Below are positions 20,070 to 28,883 of a DNA stretch of 64,000 nucleotides, piece after piece. The position numbers and the translations under genes are program-made. Within the stretch, counting starts at the first letter, position 1. Every line of letters starts with the position of its first letter. Under the pieces are notes generated by a model. It had not been told where the DNA came from and searched no databases. It saw nothing but the letters and a program-made list of their open reading frames with translations. The stretch spans positions 3,609,445 through 3,673,444 of the forward strand of contig NZ_KV917375.1 in NCBI RefSeq assembly GCF_002019665.1, read 5' to 3'. This stretch comes from Sutcliffiella halmapala (GTDB lineage: Bacteria; Bacillota; Bacilli; Bacillales; Bacillaceae_I).

Positions 20070-20975
20070 TTATCCTTTCACTGCACCGGAGGCAATCCCT
20101 TCGACAATCTTATTGCTTAAGAAGAAGAAGACAATCAAAATTGGCAAAATACTTATTACTAAAGTAGCGCCGATTGCTCCCCATTCGGTCATATATTGCC
20201 CAATGAAATTTTGGATTCCGACTGTCAAGGTTTTATATTTATCAGAGCTGATAAATGTATTGATAAAAACAAATTCATTCCAGTTATATATCATATTAAT
20301 AATGACAGTAGTTGAAATTACCGGCATCGTTAGCGGCAACGTAATTTGAAAAAAGATTCGATGGACAGAGCAGCCGTCCATTACTGCTGCCTCTTCAATT
20401 TCGCGTGGTAATGTATAATAAAACCCTAATAAGATCATAATCGTCAACGGTAAATTAAAGGCAGTGTACGTTAAAATAATCGATAATGGATGATCTATTA
20501 AATTAATATTTATGAACATCTTAAACAAAGGAATTAATGCAGAGTGGACTGGAATCATAATCCCAATCATAAATAACCCAAGTACAAACTTACTATATTT
20601 CCAATTCATTCTTGTAATGGCAAAGGTCACAAGGCTTGCTGAAAGAACAGTCAACACTACCGCAACAAGTGTGATCCAAACACTATTAAAAAAATAGACA
20701 CTAATATTTCCTTCTGTCCAAACCGTCACATAATTCTCCCATTTCGGGTTGGATGGCAATGCAAATGGAGAAGCATTAAACACTTCCTGATTATCCTTCA
20801 GCGAGAAGAACACTAACCAAACCAATGGATAAATTTGTAAAAATGCAATAATTCCAAGAATGAGATACATTACTCCGAATCCAATTTTTCGGATGATAGG
20901 GTTCGTCGACTTCTGGCTATGAAGTGGCGTTGCAGGGATTCCTGTATTCCCTTGTTGTTTCGGTATAGCATTCAT
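20070..20975 (-). CDS. Carbohydrate ABC transporter permease (MsmG/AraQ type)
   Basis: 301 residues with six predicted membrane spans after a soluble N-terminal 30 residues. The ATPase-contact loop is EEAAVMDGCSVHRIFFQITLP (near 200) and the C-terminus IVEGIASGAVKG is typical. ATG 20975 follows AAAGGGAGG. It is the inner-membrane partner of the permease at 20990-21868 for uptake of a xylo-oligosaccharide, judging by the adjoining GH52 gene. Confidence 0.93.
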   Translation of the reverse strand: MNAIPKQQGNTGIPATPLHSQKSTNPIIRKIGFGVMYLILGIIAFLQIYPLVWLVFFSLKDNQEVFNASPFALPSNPKWENYVTVWTEGNISVYFFNSVWITLVAVVLTVLSASLVTFAITRMNWKYSKFVLGLFMIGIMIPVHSALIPLFKMFININLIDHPLSIILTYTAFNLPLTIMILLGFYYTLPREIEEAAVMDGCSVHRIFFQITLPLTMPVISTTVIINMIYNWNEFVFINTFISSDKYKTLTVGIQNFIGQYMTEWGAIGATLVISILPILIVFFFLSNKIVEGIASGAVKG

Positions 20976-20989
20976 ATTTTTCCCTCCCT

Positions 20990-21868
20990 TTAGTATTGAA
21001 CCTCTTCATTCGAAACGGTTAATTTACGAATCATCCAGGTAATTACTAAGCAGATTAATAGTAAGAAGAAACCAATAGCACTTCCATAACCAAAATCATC
21101 AGCTTTAAAGGCTTTTTGGTACATGTACGAGGCGATAACCTCACTTGCACCATTCGGACCGCCACCAGTCATTACATAAATTAAATCAAAATACTTTAGC
21201 GATCCAACAATGGCTAATACGATCGTCACTTTGATTACTCCAGCTATTAATGGGAGTTTGATTCGATAAGCAATTTGGATTGGCGAAGCACCATCAATTT
21301 TAGCTGCTTCTACGATGGAGTCCGGGATATTTTTCAATGCTGCATAATAGATTAAAATGTAAAATCCTGCATACTGCCAAATAATCGCAACAAATATAGC
21401 GCCTAACACTAACTTAGGTTCCGAGAGCCATGCCGGAGGATTATCAATACCAAGCGACATTATTAGGCTGTTCAATAATCCGTTCGATGGATGATAGATT
21501 TTCAACCATAGCTGTGCAATTGCAACAGAGGATAATAGCATCGGAATTAAATAAATTTTTCTTAATAGATTTGCCCCTTTTATTTTACCTGCCAATAATA
21601 AAGAGATTGCTAAGTATCCGACTAAACTTAACGCAGAGAATATTGCCAGTAAAAACGAATGACCAGCACTATTCCAAAAAAGCTTGTCTTGTATCAGCTT
21701 GATGTAGTTATCTAGCCCAATAAAAGACATCTCACCAATTCCATCCCACTTCATTAATCCATAATATCCAGTTAAAATAATCGGAATATAAATTAACACA
21801 GTGATTAACAGAAGCGCGGGGAGAATATATAAACCGATGATGAATTTGTTAGACATAACCTTATTCAT
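20990..21868 (-). CDS. Carbohydrate ABC transporter permease (MsmF type)
   Basis: About 292 residues with six membrane spans and the coupling loop VEAAKIDGASPIQIAYRIKLP. The frame extends to 21928, but the best ribosome binding site (AAGGGG, 9-base spacing) precedes ATG 21868. The extra 60 bases contain a stable hairpin that belongs to the intergenic region. With this start, the gap to the binding-protein gene is 67 bp. Confidence 0.9.
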   Translation of the reverse strand: MNKVMSNKFIIGLYILPALLLITVLIYIPIILTGYYGLMKWDGIGEMSFIGLDNYIKLIQDKLFWNSAGHSFLLAIFSALSLVGYLAISLLLAGKIKGANLLRKIYLIPMLLSSVAIAQLWLKIYHPSNGLLNSLIMSLGIDNPPAWLSEPKLVLGAIFVAIIWQYAGFYILIYYAALKNIPDSIVEAAKIDGASPIQIAYRIKLPLIAGVIKVTIVLAIVGSLKYFDLIYVMTGGGPNGASEVIASYMYQKAFKADDFGYGSAIGFFLLLICLVITWMIRKLTVSNEEVQY

Positions 21869-21890
21869 TTTTTTCAGCCCCTTATTTAAG

Positions 21891-21922
21891 AAGGACATAT
21901 CACTTAGTGTGGATATGCCCTT
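21891..21922 (-). terminator. Intercistronic hairpin between binding-protein and permease genes
   Basis: On the minus strand AAGGGCATATC / GATATGTCCTT forms a stem of about 11 bp with a G-T pair, followed by CTTAAATAAGG and no long T-run. Such hairpins commonly protect the upstream binding-protein mRNA and reduce permease expression. Confidence 0.6.
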
Positions 21923-21935
21923 TTTCATTCTTTTC

Positions 21936-23240
21936 TTATTCTTCGTTTGCTAAGGCAGCTTCATGCTGTTTTGCAAAATCTTCTGGTGTCGTTTGCTTCC
22001 CAAATAACGCTTGAATCATATTTAAATGCTCTTGCGCTACAGATGGACTCATTTGTACATCTGCATACAATGTAATATTACTTGCATTACTTAATTCATT
22101 TAACACATCAATGTACAATGGTGGTAAATCAATAGCAGAAGTATCAACCTTCGTTGCTGGAATTACTCCTGCATCTGTAACCGATCTCTCTCCCCATTTC
22201 TCTACGAAGAACTTAACAAAATCTTTTGCTTCTTCCTTAACAGTTGATTTTTCAGAAACGAATAAACCTACTCCTGGTCCACCGACAAAGCTATTAATAT
22301 CTCCTTTTCCTCCTGTTACAGTTGGAAATTTAAAGAAACCGATTGAATCTCTGAAGTCTTGTGGAACATCTTCGTTTGTCGTATAGTTTGGTAACTCCCA
22401 AGATCCCATTAAATACATCGCAGCTTGATCATTCATAAATGGACCTTTTGCTTCATCATTGGATAATCCATTAAAGCCCTTAACGAAAGCATTCATGTCT
22501 ACTAAGCTTTGAATCTCTTTCGCCGCTTCAACTAGTGCCGGGTCTTCAAAGCTACCTGTTCGATTAATAGCATTCGTTAATGTTTCTGGACCACCTAAAC
22601 GGTCAGCAAGATACATATACCACATAGACCCAGTCCAGCGATCTTTATTTCCTAATGTAATTGGTGTAACACCGTTGTCTGAAAGTGTTTTTACAATGTT
22701 TTTAAATTCGTCATATGTTTCTGGCACTTCAAGACCATATTCTGCAAAAATATTTTTATTATAATAGATAGGGGCAATATTTAATTCAAGTGGAAAGCCA
22801 TATGTTTTCCCATCAACTGCATATGCTTCTGTCGTCCCAGCAATAAAGGATTCTCCTAATTCACCCGCTAGCACATCATCTAGTGTTGCAAATTTATTTC
22901 CATTTACATACGGCTCTAAGAAACCTGCCGCCCATGTCATCCCAACATCAGGTAATTCATTAGAAGCTGCTAACACTTTTAGTTTCTCCTTATATTGTTC
23001 ATTTGAGAGAATTTCTGTTTCAATTTTCACATTCGGATTATCCTTCTCAAACTCTTCAATAATATCCTGAACAATTAAGTTGTGCTGTTTCGAGCTACCT
23101 GCTGGCCAAAGATGCATGAATTTTACAGTAGACTTATCGCCATCACTATTACTCTCTTCAGAACTAGAGCAACCGGACAAGGCTAGTACCAATACTAGGG
23201 AAAGAGCAATAAATAATGGAAACGCTTTCTTTTTCAACAA
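21936..23240 (-). CDS. ABC importer extracellular solute-binding lipoprotein (family 1)
   Basis: 434 residues with a lipoprotein signal peptide (KKKAFPLFIALSLVLVLA, lipobox ALSGC) and a low-complexity Ser/Glu linker. The mature type-1 sugar-binding protein contains the usual segments NVKIETEILS, FPLELNIAPIYYNK and GSWELPNY. Translation starts at TTG 23240 behind GAGGGGG. A cre-like site lies inside the first codons. First gene of an operon with two permeases and GH52 xylosidase, so it probably captures xylo-oligosaccharides. The YesM/YesN-type sensor-regulator pair upstream probably controls it. Confidence 0.92.
   Translation of the reverse strand: MLKKKAFPLFIALSLVLVLALSGCSSSEESNSDGDKSTVKFMHLWPAGSSKQHNLIVQDIIEEFEKDNPNVKIETEILSNEQYKEKLKVLAASNELPDVGMTWAAGFLEPYVNGNKFATLDDVLAGELGESFIAGTTEAYAVDGKTYGFPLELNIAPIYYNKNIFAEYGLEVPETYDEFKNIVKTLSDNGVTPITLGNKDRWTGSMWYMYLADRLGGPETLTNAINRTGSFEDPALVEAAKEIQSLVDMNAFVKGFNGLSNDEAKGPFMNDQAAMYLMGSWELPNYTTNEDVPQDFRDSIGFFKFPTVTGGKGDINSFVGGPGVGLFVSEKSTVKEEAKDFVKFFVEKWGERSVTDAGVIPATKVDTSAIDLPPLYIDVLNELSNASNITLYADVQMSPSVAQEHLNMIQALFGKQTTPEDFAKQHEAALANEE
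23217..23230 (-). promoter_or_regulatory. CcpA cre-like site inside the start of the binding-protein gene
   Basis: Minus strand AGAAAGCGTTTCCA matches TGWAARCGYTWNCW except at the first base. It covers codons about 4-8 of the binding-protein gene, where bound CcpA would act as a roadblock. Confidence 0.65.
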
Positions 23241-23265
23241 AAAAACAACCCCCTCTATTTTTGTG

Positions 23266-23285
23266 ATGTATCATGTGTAATACAT
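23266..23285. promoter_or_regulatory. 20-bp inverted repeat upstream of the second importer operon
   Basis: ATGTAT-N8-ATACAT lies about 26-45 bp upstream of the TTG start, within the 118-bp gap below the response-regulator gene. It is a candidate operator, possibly for the adjacent YesN-type regulator. This is inferred from symmetry and position. Confidence 0.4.
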
Positions 23286-23358
23286 GTTTATTTTAGCATC
23301 ACAATTTAGAGCAGGTAAGGTAACAATGATTGGGTAAAACTCTAAAATATTTAGATTT

Positions 23359-24129
23359 TTATGAAAATATTTTCTTTTTATATTTACTTGGTGTAACCCC
23401 TTCCGCTTCCTTGAAGATTTTTATGAAGTATTTCGATGTATTATATCCGACTAATTCAGCAATTTGATCTACTGAAAACTCCGTTGTTAATAGAAGATTT
23501 TTCGCTTTTTGAACTCTGCTTCTTGTGAGATACTCACTAAAGGTAATAGTTGTCTGCTCTTTAAATAACACACTAAAGTAACTAGGATTTAGGTGGACGT
23601 GACTCGCCACTTCCTTCAGGCTTAACTGCTGTTGTATATGAGCATCGACATAGGTAATCGCCTTTTTTATGGCTCCCTCCACATGATCCACTGCTTTTAA
23701 ATTTACTAATCTATCATCAACTACTTTTTCTATTATATCTACTCGATGACGTTTTTCTTCTACTTTTAATGCTTTTGCTACTTCTTCTATTAGCTTCTGT
23801 TTATTAATTGGCTTGAGTAGGTAACTCACTACCCCCAATTCAATAGCTTCTTGCGCATATTTAAAATCAGAATAAGCAGATATAATTATGACCACCGGAA
23901 AATTGCTATTTTCATTTAGTGTTTTTAGCATATCAAGACCTGTAATTTCCGGCATTGCTATATCGGTAATAAGTAAGTGAACTTTTTGTTGCTTTAAAAC
24001 CTCCATTGCAGAATGCGCATTAGAAGTAGTAATAACCTCATATTTCCCATTAGCCCAAGTCACCAGCGTTTTTCTTAATCCTTGAAGTGTAATTGGCTCA
24101 TCTTCCACGATTAATATGGTCTTCTGCAT
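23359..24129 (-). CDS. Response regulator with AraC-type DNA-binding domain (YesN-like)
   Basis: About 257 residues. The N-terminal receiver domain has the acidic pair ED at 9-10, the phosphoacceptor Asp56 (LLITDIAMP) and the conserved Lys in SYLLKPINK. The C-terminal AraC domain (from about 155) has two helix-turn-helix units, ending in EAEGVTPSKYKK. An ATG pair lies behind GGAGG; the second ATG (24129) has 8-base spacing. It overlaps the histidine kinase gene by 32 bp. YesM/YesN-type pairs usually sense extracellular oligosaccharides and activate the neighbouring importer. Confidence 0.92.
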   Translation of the reverse strand: MQKTILIVEDEPITLQGLRKTLVTWANGKYEVITTSNAHSAMEVLKQQKVHLLITDIAMPEITGLDMLKTLNENSNFPVVIIISAYSDFKYAQEAIELGVVSYLLKPINKQKLIEEVAKALKVEEKRHRVDIIEKVVDDRLVNLKAVDHVEGAIKKAITYVDAHIQQQLSLKEVASHVHLNPSYFSVLFKEQTTITFSEYLTRSRVQKAKNLLLTTEFSVDQIAELVGYNTSKYFIKIFKEAEGVTPSKYKKKIFS

Positions 24130-25870
24130 CATCCATACCTCCAATAAGTGGTATTTTAAAGCTACAACTAGTTCCTTTGTTTCGTTCACTCTTAAAATAA
24201 ATTCCATTTAAATCATAATTTTCGTAATAAAGCTTTAATCTCTTATTTACATTTGCAATTCCTATTCCTTTACCTTTTGTGTTGAATGCGCTTTCAGTGT
24301 TAGTTAAATTATTCATTCTATTTACTTTTTCCGGATCCATTCCTTGACCATTATCCGCGACTTCTACGTTAAGACCGTTGAATGAGTTACTTTTTCCAAT
24401 CTTAATTTTTACAATACCATCACCAATTTTATTACTAATTCCATGAATGATTGCATTCTCCACCAGTGGTTGAATCAGCAATTTTGGTATCTTAATGTGT
24501 TCATATTCTTCTGGAACTTCTATCATCCAATTAAATTGCTTTAATCTAAATTTCATCACAAGCATATATTTATCAATATGATTTAGCTCCTCTTTAATAG
24601 TGACCCATTCATCTTTATTACCATTATCAATCGTATAACGGAATAGGTCTGACATTGCTACTATTAGCTCTGCTAACTCTTCTTCTCCACTTTCCTCGAG
24701 GGACCAATAAATAGCATTTAGTGTATTAAAAAGAAAATGTGGATTAATTTGTGACTGTAACGCCTTTAATTCTGTTCTGCTACGTACCAATTCTTTTTCG
24801 TAAACAACTTGGATTAAATGGTTAATTTCTTCGACCAATTGATTATATGTTGTATTCAACTCATTAATTTCAACTGTGGAGGATACCTCAGTATTAAAAG
24901 TTAACTCCCCTTCACTTCTCTGTTTCATCGCTTTTGTTAGTTTAAAAATCGGGCGAGTAATCATAGTAGAAAGAATATAAGACAAAATAGTAAACAAAAA
25001 GAATCCAAGTATACCGGATAGAACGATCGCCGTTCGTAAAACAGATACACCTTCCATCAATTTTTCAACCGGAGTTAAAGTAACAAGCTGCCACCCTGTT
25101 ACTTTCGATTTCTGCTTAACGATCATAAAGTCGCTCGCTTGGATTGGGACGATTCCATCTTTACTCTTAGTAAGATCCTCTATTTCCCCAGGATAATTAG
25201 TAGTGATTGGCTCATTATAATTATCTAGTAAAAGCATATAATCTCCTTGAGGAATAGGTCTCTCTGCATTCATCAATTCAAAATAGTTAGGAGTAATTTG
25301 AATCAGCAAGTAACCTCCAGTGGCAAAAGAGTCTTCCATTAGACTAACTTGCCTAATTGCCAAGAAATGATCTGGTTGCTTCGGGTCACGTCCAATCCAG
25401 ACCAGTCCTCCTTCTTCCTGTTTTGCCTTCTCAATCCATTCTATTTGTAGCCTACTAGATAAACCAACATCATCTAGGGGAATAAGCTTTTTATAATTTT
25501 GCGTATATAATTCAAAGGATGAAATGCCGTTTGAATACGTTTGCAATTTATTGATCGTTCCCATGAGCAATTGGCGCTCTGTAAAGCTAAGCTCTTCTCC
25601 CATTACATTTTTCAACAATAAATGCTGGACACTAGAATTAGTAGAAACTTGTATGCTTATATTATTTATTTGCTGATATAATGACTCAATTCTTCCAGTT
25701 GCCTCTATCGCCGTTTGTTGCATTTGCTTTTCAGCCTTATCTGTAATTAAATTCAAAACAATGATATACGTCATGACTCCCACAAACAACAAAACTACTA
25801 ACATCGTAAACAAATAGACGATGAGGATTTGATTACGCAAAGTTTTACTTTTTCCAAATAATGCTTTCAC
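24098..25870 (-). CDS. Sensor histidine kinase (YesM/LytS-type)
   Basis: 590 residues. Membrane helix 1 is at about 15-40 and an extracellular Cache-like sensor region spans about 40-275. Membrane helix 2 is at about 278-300, followed by a HAMP linker. The HisKA_7TM-like/His_kinase motif QINPHFLFNTLNAI holds the phosphorylated His (about 385), and an ATPase domain follows with DNGQGMD and GKGIGIANVNKRL. GTG 25870 follows GGGAG. The 295-bp gap upstream holds only AT-rich sequence and the terminator of the next gene. With the YesN-like regulator it probably controls the xylo-oligosaccharide importer. Confidence 0.92.
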   Translation of the reverse strand: MKALFGKSKTLRNQILIVYLFTMLVVLLFVGVMTYIIVLNLITDKAEKQMQQTAIEATGRIESLYQQINNISIQVSTNSSVQHLLLKNVMGEELSFTERQLLMGTINKLQTYSNGISSFELYTQNYKKLIPLDDVGLSSRLQIEWIEKAKQEEGGLVWIGRDPKQPDHFLAIRQVSLMEDSFATGGYLLIQITPNYFELMNAERPIPQGDYMLLLDNYNEPITTNYPGEIEDLTKSKDGIVPIQASDFMIVKQKSKVTGWQLVTLTPVEKLMEGVSVLRTAIVLSGILGFFLFTILSYILSTMITRPIFKLTKAMKQRSEGELTFNTEVSSTVEINELNTTYNQLVEEINHLIQVVYEKELVRSRTELKALQSQINPHFLFNTLNAIYWSLEESGEEELAELIVAMSDLFRYTIDNGNKDEWVTIKEELNHIDKYMLVMKFRLKQFNWMIEVPEEYEHIKIPKLLIQPLVENAIIHGISNKIGDGIVKIKIGKSNSFNGLNVEVADNGQGMDPEKVNRMNNLTNTESAFNTKGKGIGIANVNKRLKLYYENYDLNGIYFKSERNKGTSCSFKIPLIGGMDDAEDHINRGR

Positions 25871-26100
25871 CTATCTCCCACCCTCAAAAAAGCTCTTGAA
25901 ATAAATTTTACGCTAGGAATGGAATTTTTACTATAACAATTAGGTTCTCTTAAACACCTCTGTACTTTAACAAAGCCAACACCGTTAAGAAGAGCTACAA
26001 ATATATGGATGAATTCTGGTCAGAGTTACCTAGATTGATTTATACTTTTAAGATAGCAACGATCACTTAGTTTGTCTAGATGACGAACTAAGATACATTC

Positions 26101-26147
26101 AAAAAAAAGAGCTAATAGTTACGAAAATAATGTCAACTAATAGCTCG
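26101..26147 (-). terminator. Rho-independent terminator of the O-methyltransferase gene
   Basis: Read on the minus strand, GAGCTATTAGTT / AACTATTAGCTC pair with one central mismatch, followed by eight Ts. Confidence 0.8.
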
Positions 26148-26165
26148 TATTTAAGAAGAAACCTT

Positions 26166-26843
26166 TTAGCCCTTGTTTTTATCTTGTACAATACTTATGG
26201 AAAATCCATCGTACCCCTTACTTCCTACTGTTTGAATTGCAGTAGTTAAGATTCTATCTTCTTTAGATAAAGCATCAAAAAAGTGACGAACACCTTCTAT
26301 TCTAGAATCTGTATTGGCACTATTAGTTACTTCTCCTGCCCGAACAACATTATCCCCAATAATGACTGTACCCACTTTCGCTAATTTAAGCGACCATTCT
26401 AAATACTTAGCATTATTTTCTTTATCAGCATCTATAAAAATAAAGTCAAAAGGCTCCACACCCTCTACTTCTAATTTTGCCAATGTATCAAGCGCAGCCC
26501 CTATTCTTATTTCTACTAAATCTAATAAACCAGCTTTTTCTATATTAGATGTAGCAACTTCCGCGTGTCTCTGTTCGAATTCTAACGTTATTAATTTACC
26601 ACCCACCGGTAAAGCTCTTGCAAGCCAGATCGTGCTATAGCCCCCTAAAGTCCCAATTTCAAGAATTCTTTTTGCCCCTTTCATTTTGGCAAGGATATGT
26701 AGAAACATAGCTTGATTAGGTGCGACATCTATAGGTGGCAAACCTGCATTCGAGTTATTTTCTAATACGTTATTTAATATGGAATCATATTTTAATAGTT
26801 TCTCTTCAATATATTGATCGACTTCTTCCCATTTTTTCTCCAT
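26166..26843 (-). CDS. SAM-dependent O-methyltransferase (catechol/caffeoyl-CoA type)
   Basis: About 225 residues of the class I methyltransferase family 3. The glycine-rich SAM loop is KRILEIGTLGGYSTIWLA, with the acidic LITLEFEQRHAEVA motif II and DFIFIDADKENN, whose Asp residues bind a divalent metal. The frame is open to 26879, but the ribosome binding site AGAGGA fits ATG 26843. B. subtilis YrrM is a comparable protein. The substrate is unknown. The gene stands alone between a divergent GNAT gene and the sensor kinase gene. Confidence 0.9.
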   Translation of the reverse strand: MEKKWEEVDQYIEEKLLKYDSILNNVLENNSNAGLPPIDVAPNQAMFLHILAKMKGAKRILEIGTLGGYSTIWLARALPVGGKLITLEFEQRHAEVATSNIEKAGLLDLVEIRIGAALDTLAKLEVEGVEPFDFIFIDADKENNAKYLEWSLKLAKVGTVIIGDNVVRAGEVTNSANTDSRIEGVRHFFDALSKEDRILTTAIQTVGSKGYDGFSISIVQDKNKG

Positions 26844-27068
26844 CAAAAATCGTCCTCTCTGTATATATACTTTATTCAACTTAATACTTATTATGCTGCA
26901 CCCTAATAGAAGTTAAAAGAGTATAATTATTATACGAATGTCCCTTTTTTCAAGTATCGTAAGGGAAATTTGCTAGGATGTCTATAAATTAAAAGTTTAA
27001 GCCATTTTCTGTACAATAAGATAGTTTTAAGCTACATCAAAGATACCAAATAAAAAAGGAGTAAAACA

Positions 27069-27599
27069 ATGAACTTACATTATGAAGTTATATCTGATGA
27101 TAAAATTGAATGCTGTAGAGAAGTGTGCAATGAGCTCATGGCCTACCAAAAAGCAAAATCATCCATAACACCAGAACTGTTTGACAATATGAATTTCGAC
27201 ACCCGGATGGTTCCTTCTATTAAAAAAGCTTTATCCAATTTTATAGTGGTAGTGAAAGATGATGATAAAATCGTAGGTTATGTGTATTCTAATATTTCAC
27301 CTAAGGAAACTTATTCCAATGAATTCGCCACTTTTTTTGACCTTTCTTCTGTTAGTAAAAATAATGTAGGTTGTTTATCTCAATTTTATATTAGAGAAGG
27401 GTACAGACAATACGGGGTTGGCTCAAAACTTTTCAATATGTCTATGGATTGGTTGAAGCACTTTGACAATGTAGAGGATTATTTTATCTTTGTTTCCAAT
27501 GGCAATCATGACGCCTTGAAGTTCTATCAACGTAAAGGATTTACTGTTAGTCATGATATATTGGATGGTTTTATAACTGTTTTGCGAAATAGTAAGTAA
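27069..27599 (+). CDS. GNAT-family N-acetyltransferase
   Basis: 176 residues. Acetyl-CoA-binding motif A is CLSQFYIREGYRQYGVGSKLF (about 118-138), followed by NHDALKFYQRKGF, the usual C-terminal motif B. ATG 27069 follows AAAAAAGGAG. Substrate unknown; the family acetylates amines from antibiotics to protein N-termini. It is transcribed divergently from the O-methyltransferase gene across a 225-bp gap. Confidence 0.88.
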   Translation: MNLHYEVISDDKIECCREVCNELMAYQKAKSSITPELFDNMNFDTRMVPSIKKALSNFIVVVKDDDKIVGYVYSNISPKETYSNEFATFFDLSSVSKNNVGCLSQFYIREGYRQYGVGSKLFNMSMDWLKHFDNVEDYFIFVSNGNHDALKFYQRKGFTVSHDILDGFITVLRNSK

Positions 27600-27705
27600 G
27601 TTGTTAATAGGATGTGTAGCTTAGTGTTTACTTCAAATAAAGGGGTCACATTTCAGGCAGAAGCGGACAACTTGTCCCAATGATCATAAAGGTTAGTAAC
27701 ACTAC

Positions 27706-27733
27706 AAAACGTAATTTTTCTCTGCGTTTTGTT
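27706..27733 (+). terminator. Possible terminator after the GNAT gene
   Basis: ACAAAACG / CGTTTTGT forms an 8-bp stem followed by TTTATATCTC, about 110 bp after the stop codon. An imperfect small palindrome GGACAACTTGTCC precedes it at 27668-27680. Confidence 0.45.
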
Positions 27734-27787
27734 TTATATCTCTCCCCATGGTGGTTTTCATAAAAGAATAGGTAACATTAACCACAG

Positions 27788-28262
27788 ATGACTGGTATGA
27801 TGTGGGCGATGTTAGGTGTGATGCTTTCTACCAATGATACGATTTTATTAGTAAAAATTTTATTAAGTATAACGATTAGTATCTCCATTATTTGTATACT
27901 TCTTTTTATCCCAATAAAAAAAGAGGAGAAGCCCCCTAGCTTTAAGTGGTTTTTATGGCCAGTTTCCACCTTTTGCATTCTCCTTCTCTTATTTATCGGT
28001 ATTGATCAAATCAAGGTTTCGTCTAATGAAGCAAACCAGGATCATTCTTCTCATTTGAATAAAAAAAGAAACGAAAAAAGTTGAAATAGTTACTTCTGGC
28101 TTAAACTACTCCCCTTCTCATGTTACTCTCATCAAAGAAGAAGCCTTGAAATTACAATTAATAAATCACGATAAAGTAGAACATGATATAGAAATCGTTC
28201 TTTTCCCACATACGATAATAGATGGTGCATAACATGATCATAATGCGAACCATGCACAGTAA
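27788..28262 (+). pseudogene. Frameshifted membrane-anchored cupredoxin-like gene
   Basis: The first frame (27788-28084) gives 98 residues with two hydrophobic helices and a charged stretch ending NKKRNEKS. Removing one A from the six-A run at about 28074-28079 joins it to a second frame encoding KVEIVTSGLNYSPSHVTLIK and VEHDIEIVLFPH, which has the look of a cupredoxin (plastocyanin-like) domain. That frame meets a TAA at 28230-28232. Reading through it adds a His-rich tail HDHNANHAQ and a second stop at 28260-28262. The two lesions suggest decay. Programmed slippage or a sequencing error in the A-run are the alternatives. No convincing ribosome binding site precedes ATG 27788. Confidence 0.6.
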
Positions 28263-28265
28263 CAC

Positions 28266-28676
28266 TCACTTTTCTTTTATGCTATCCAGTAAAATATAAC
28301 CAAAAACCAAGCCGGTCATTACTGTTATATTGGAGCCTAATAATAGGCTTACTCCCCTTGAAAATGGAAGGAAATTTCCGAAACTAGTGAAAATCAGAAG
28401 TTGACTGACAGTAATATAAAGAAGTGGGAACCCGATTGCGATTAGCTTCGGCCAGTTTATCTTCCATTTTTTCTCTGCTTTCATTTCTTTTATTAACATT
28501 GGTAATCGCAGTAGCATTCCGACAAAAATAGGGAAAAATATCATAAAAAACAAAAATGGCCTGATCTCATACGTCGTTTGCGAAAGCACTTCCAAACTCA
28601 ATTGAATCCGATTTCCCACGTACAAAACAATCCCGATTATAACTGTCCATATGAAATATTGTAAAAATCGTTTCAT
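28266..28676 (-). CDS. Small four-helix membrane protein, function unknown
   Basis: 136 residues with four hydrophobic segments (about 5-22, 40-60, 78-95, 112-130) and a basic loop KEMKAEKKWKINWPK between helices 2 and 3. ATG 28676 follows GAGGGGG at good spacing, so it is probably translated. It converges with the cupredoxin-like pseudogene. No family was recognised. Confidence 0.65.
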   Translation of the reverse strand: MKRFLQYFIWTVIIGIVLYVGNRIQLSLEVLSQTTYEIRPFLFFMIFFPIFVGMLLRLPMLIKEMKAEKKWKINWPKLIAIGFPLLYITVSQLLIFTSFGNFLPFSRGVSLLLGSNITVMTGLVFGYILLDSIKEK

Positions 28677-28823
28677 CTTCTAACCCCCTCGACTCCTCAA
28701 TAATGGAATATTTTCACTCTCTTACTATATACGAATAGGCAAATAAGAAGTTCTCTTTTTTTGAAAATTAATACCGATCGTTCACTTTCATTTTTCAAGT
28801 AATAATAATTGAAGTTTTTTCAA

Positions 28824-28852
28824 TTGTCTATTCCTGTCTCTTATGCTAACAT
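28824..28852 (+). promoter_or_regulatory. Predicted sigma-A promoter of the NERD gene
   Basis: -35 TTGTCT, 17-bp spacer, -10 TAACAT. Transcription would begin near 28859, about 25 bases upstream of the proposed ATT start and downstream of the TTG at 28809, which would then not be in the mRNA. Confidence 0.5.
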
Positions 28853-28883
28853 ATTGGCAAGATCTTCAAGGAGGTGTTATCAA

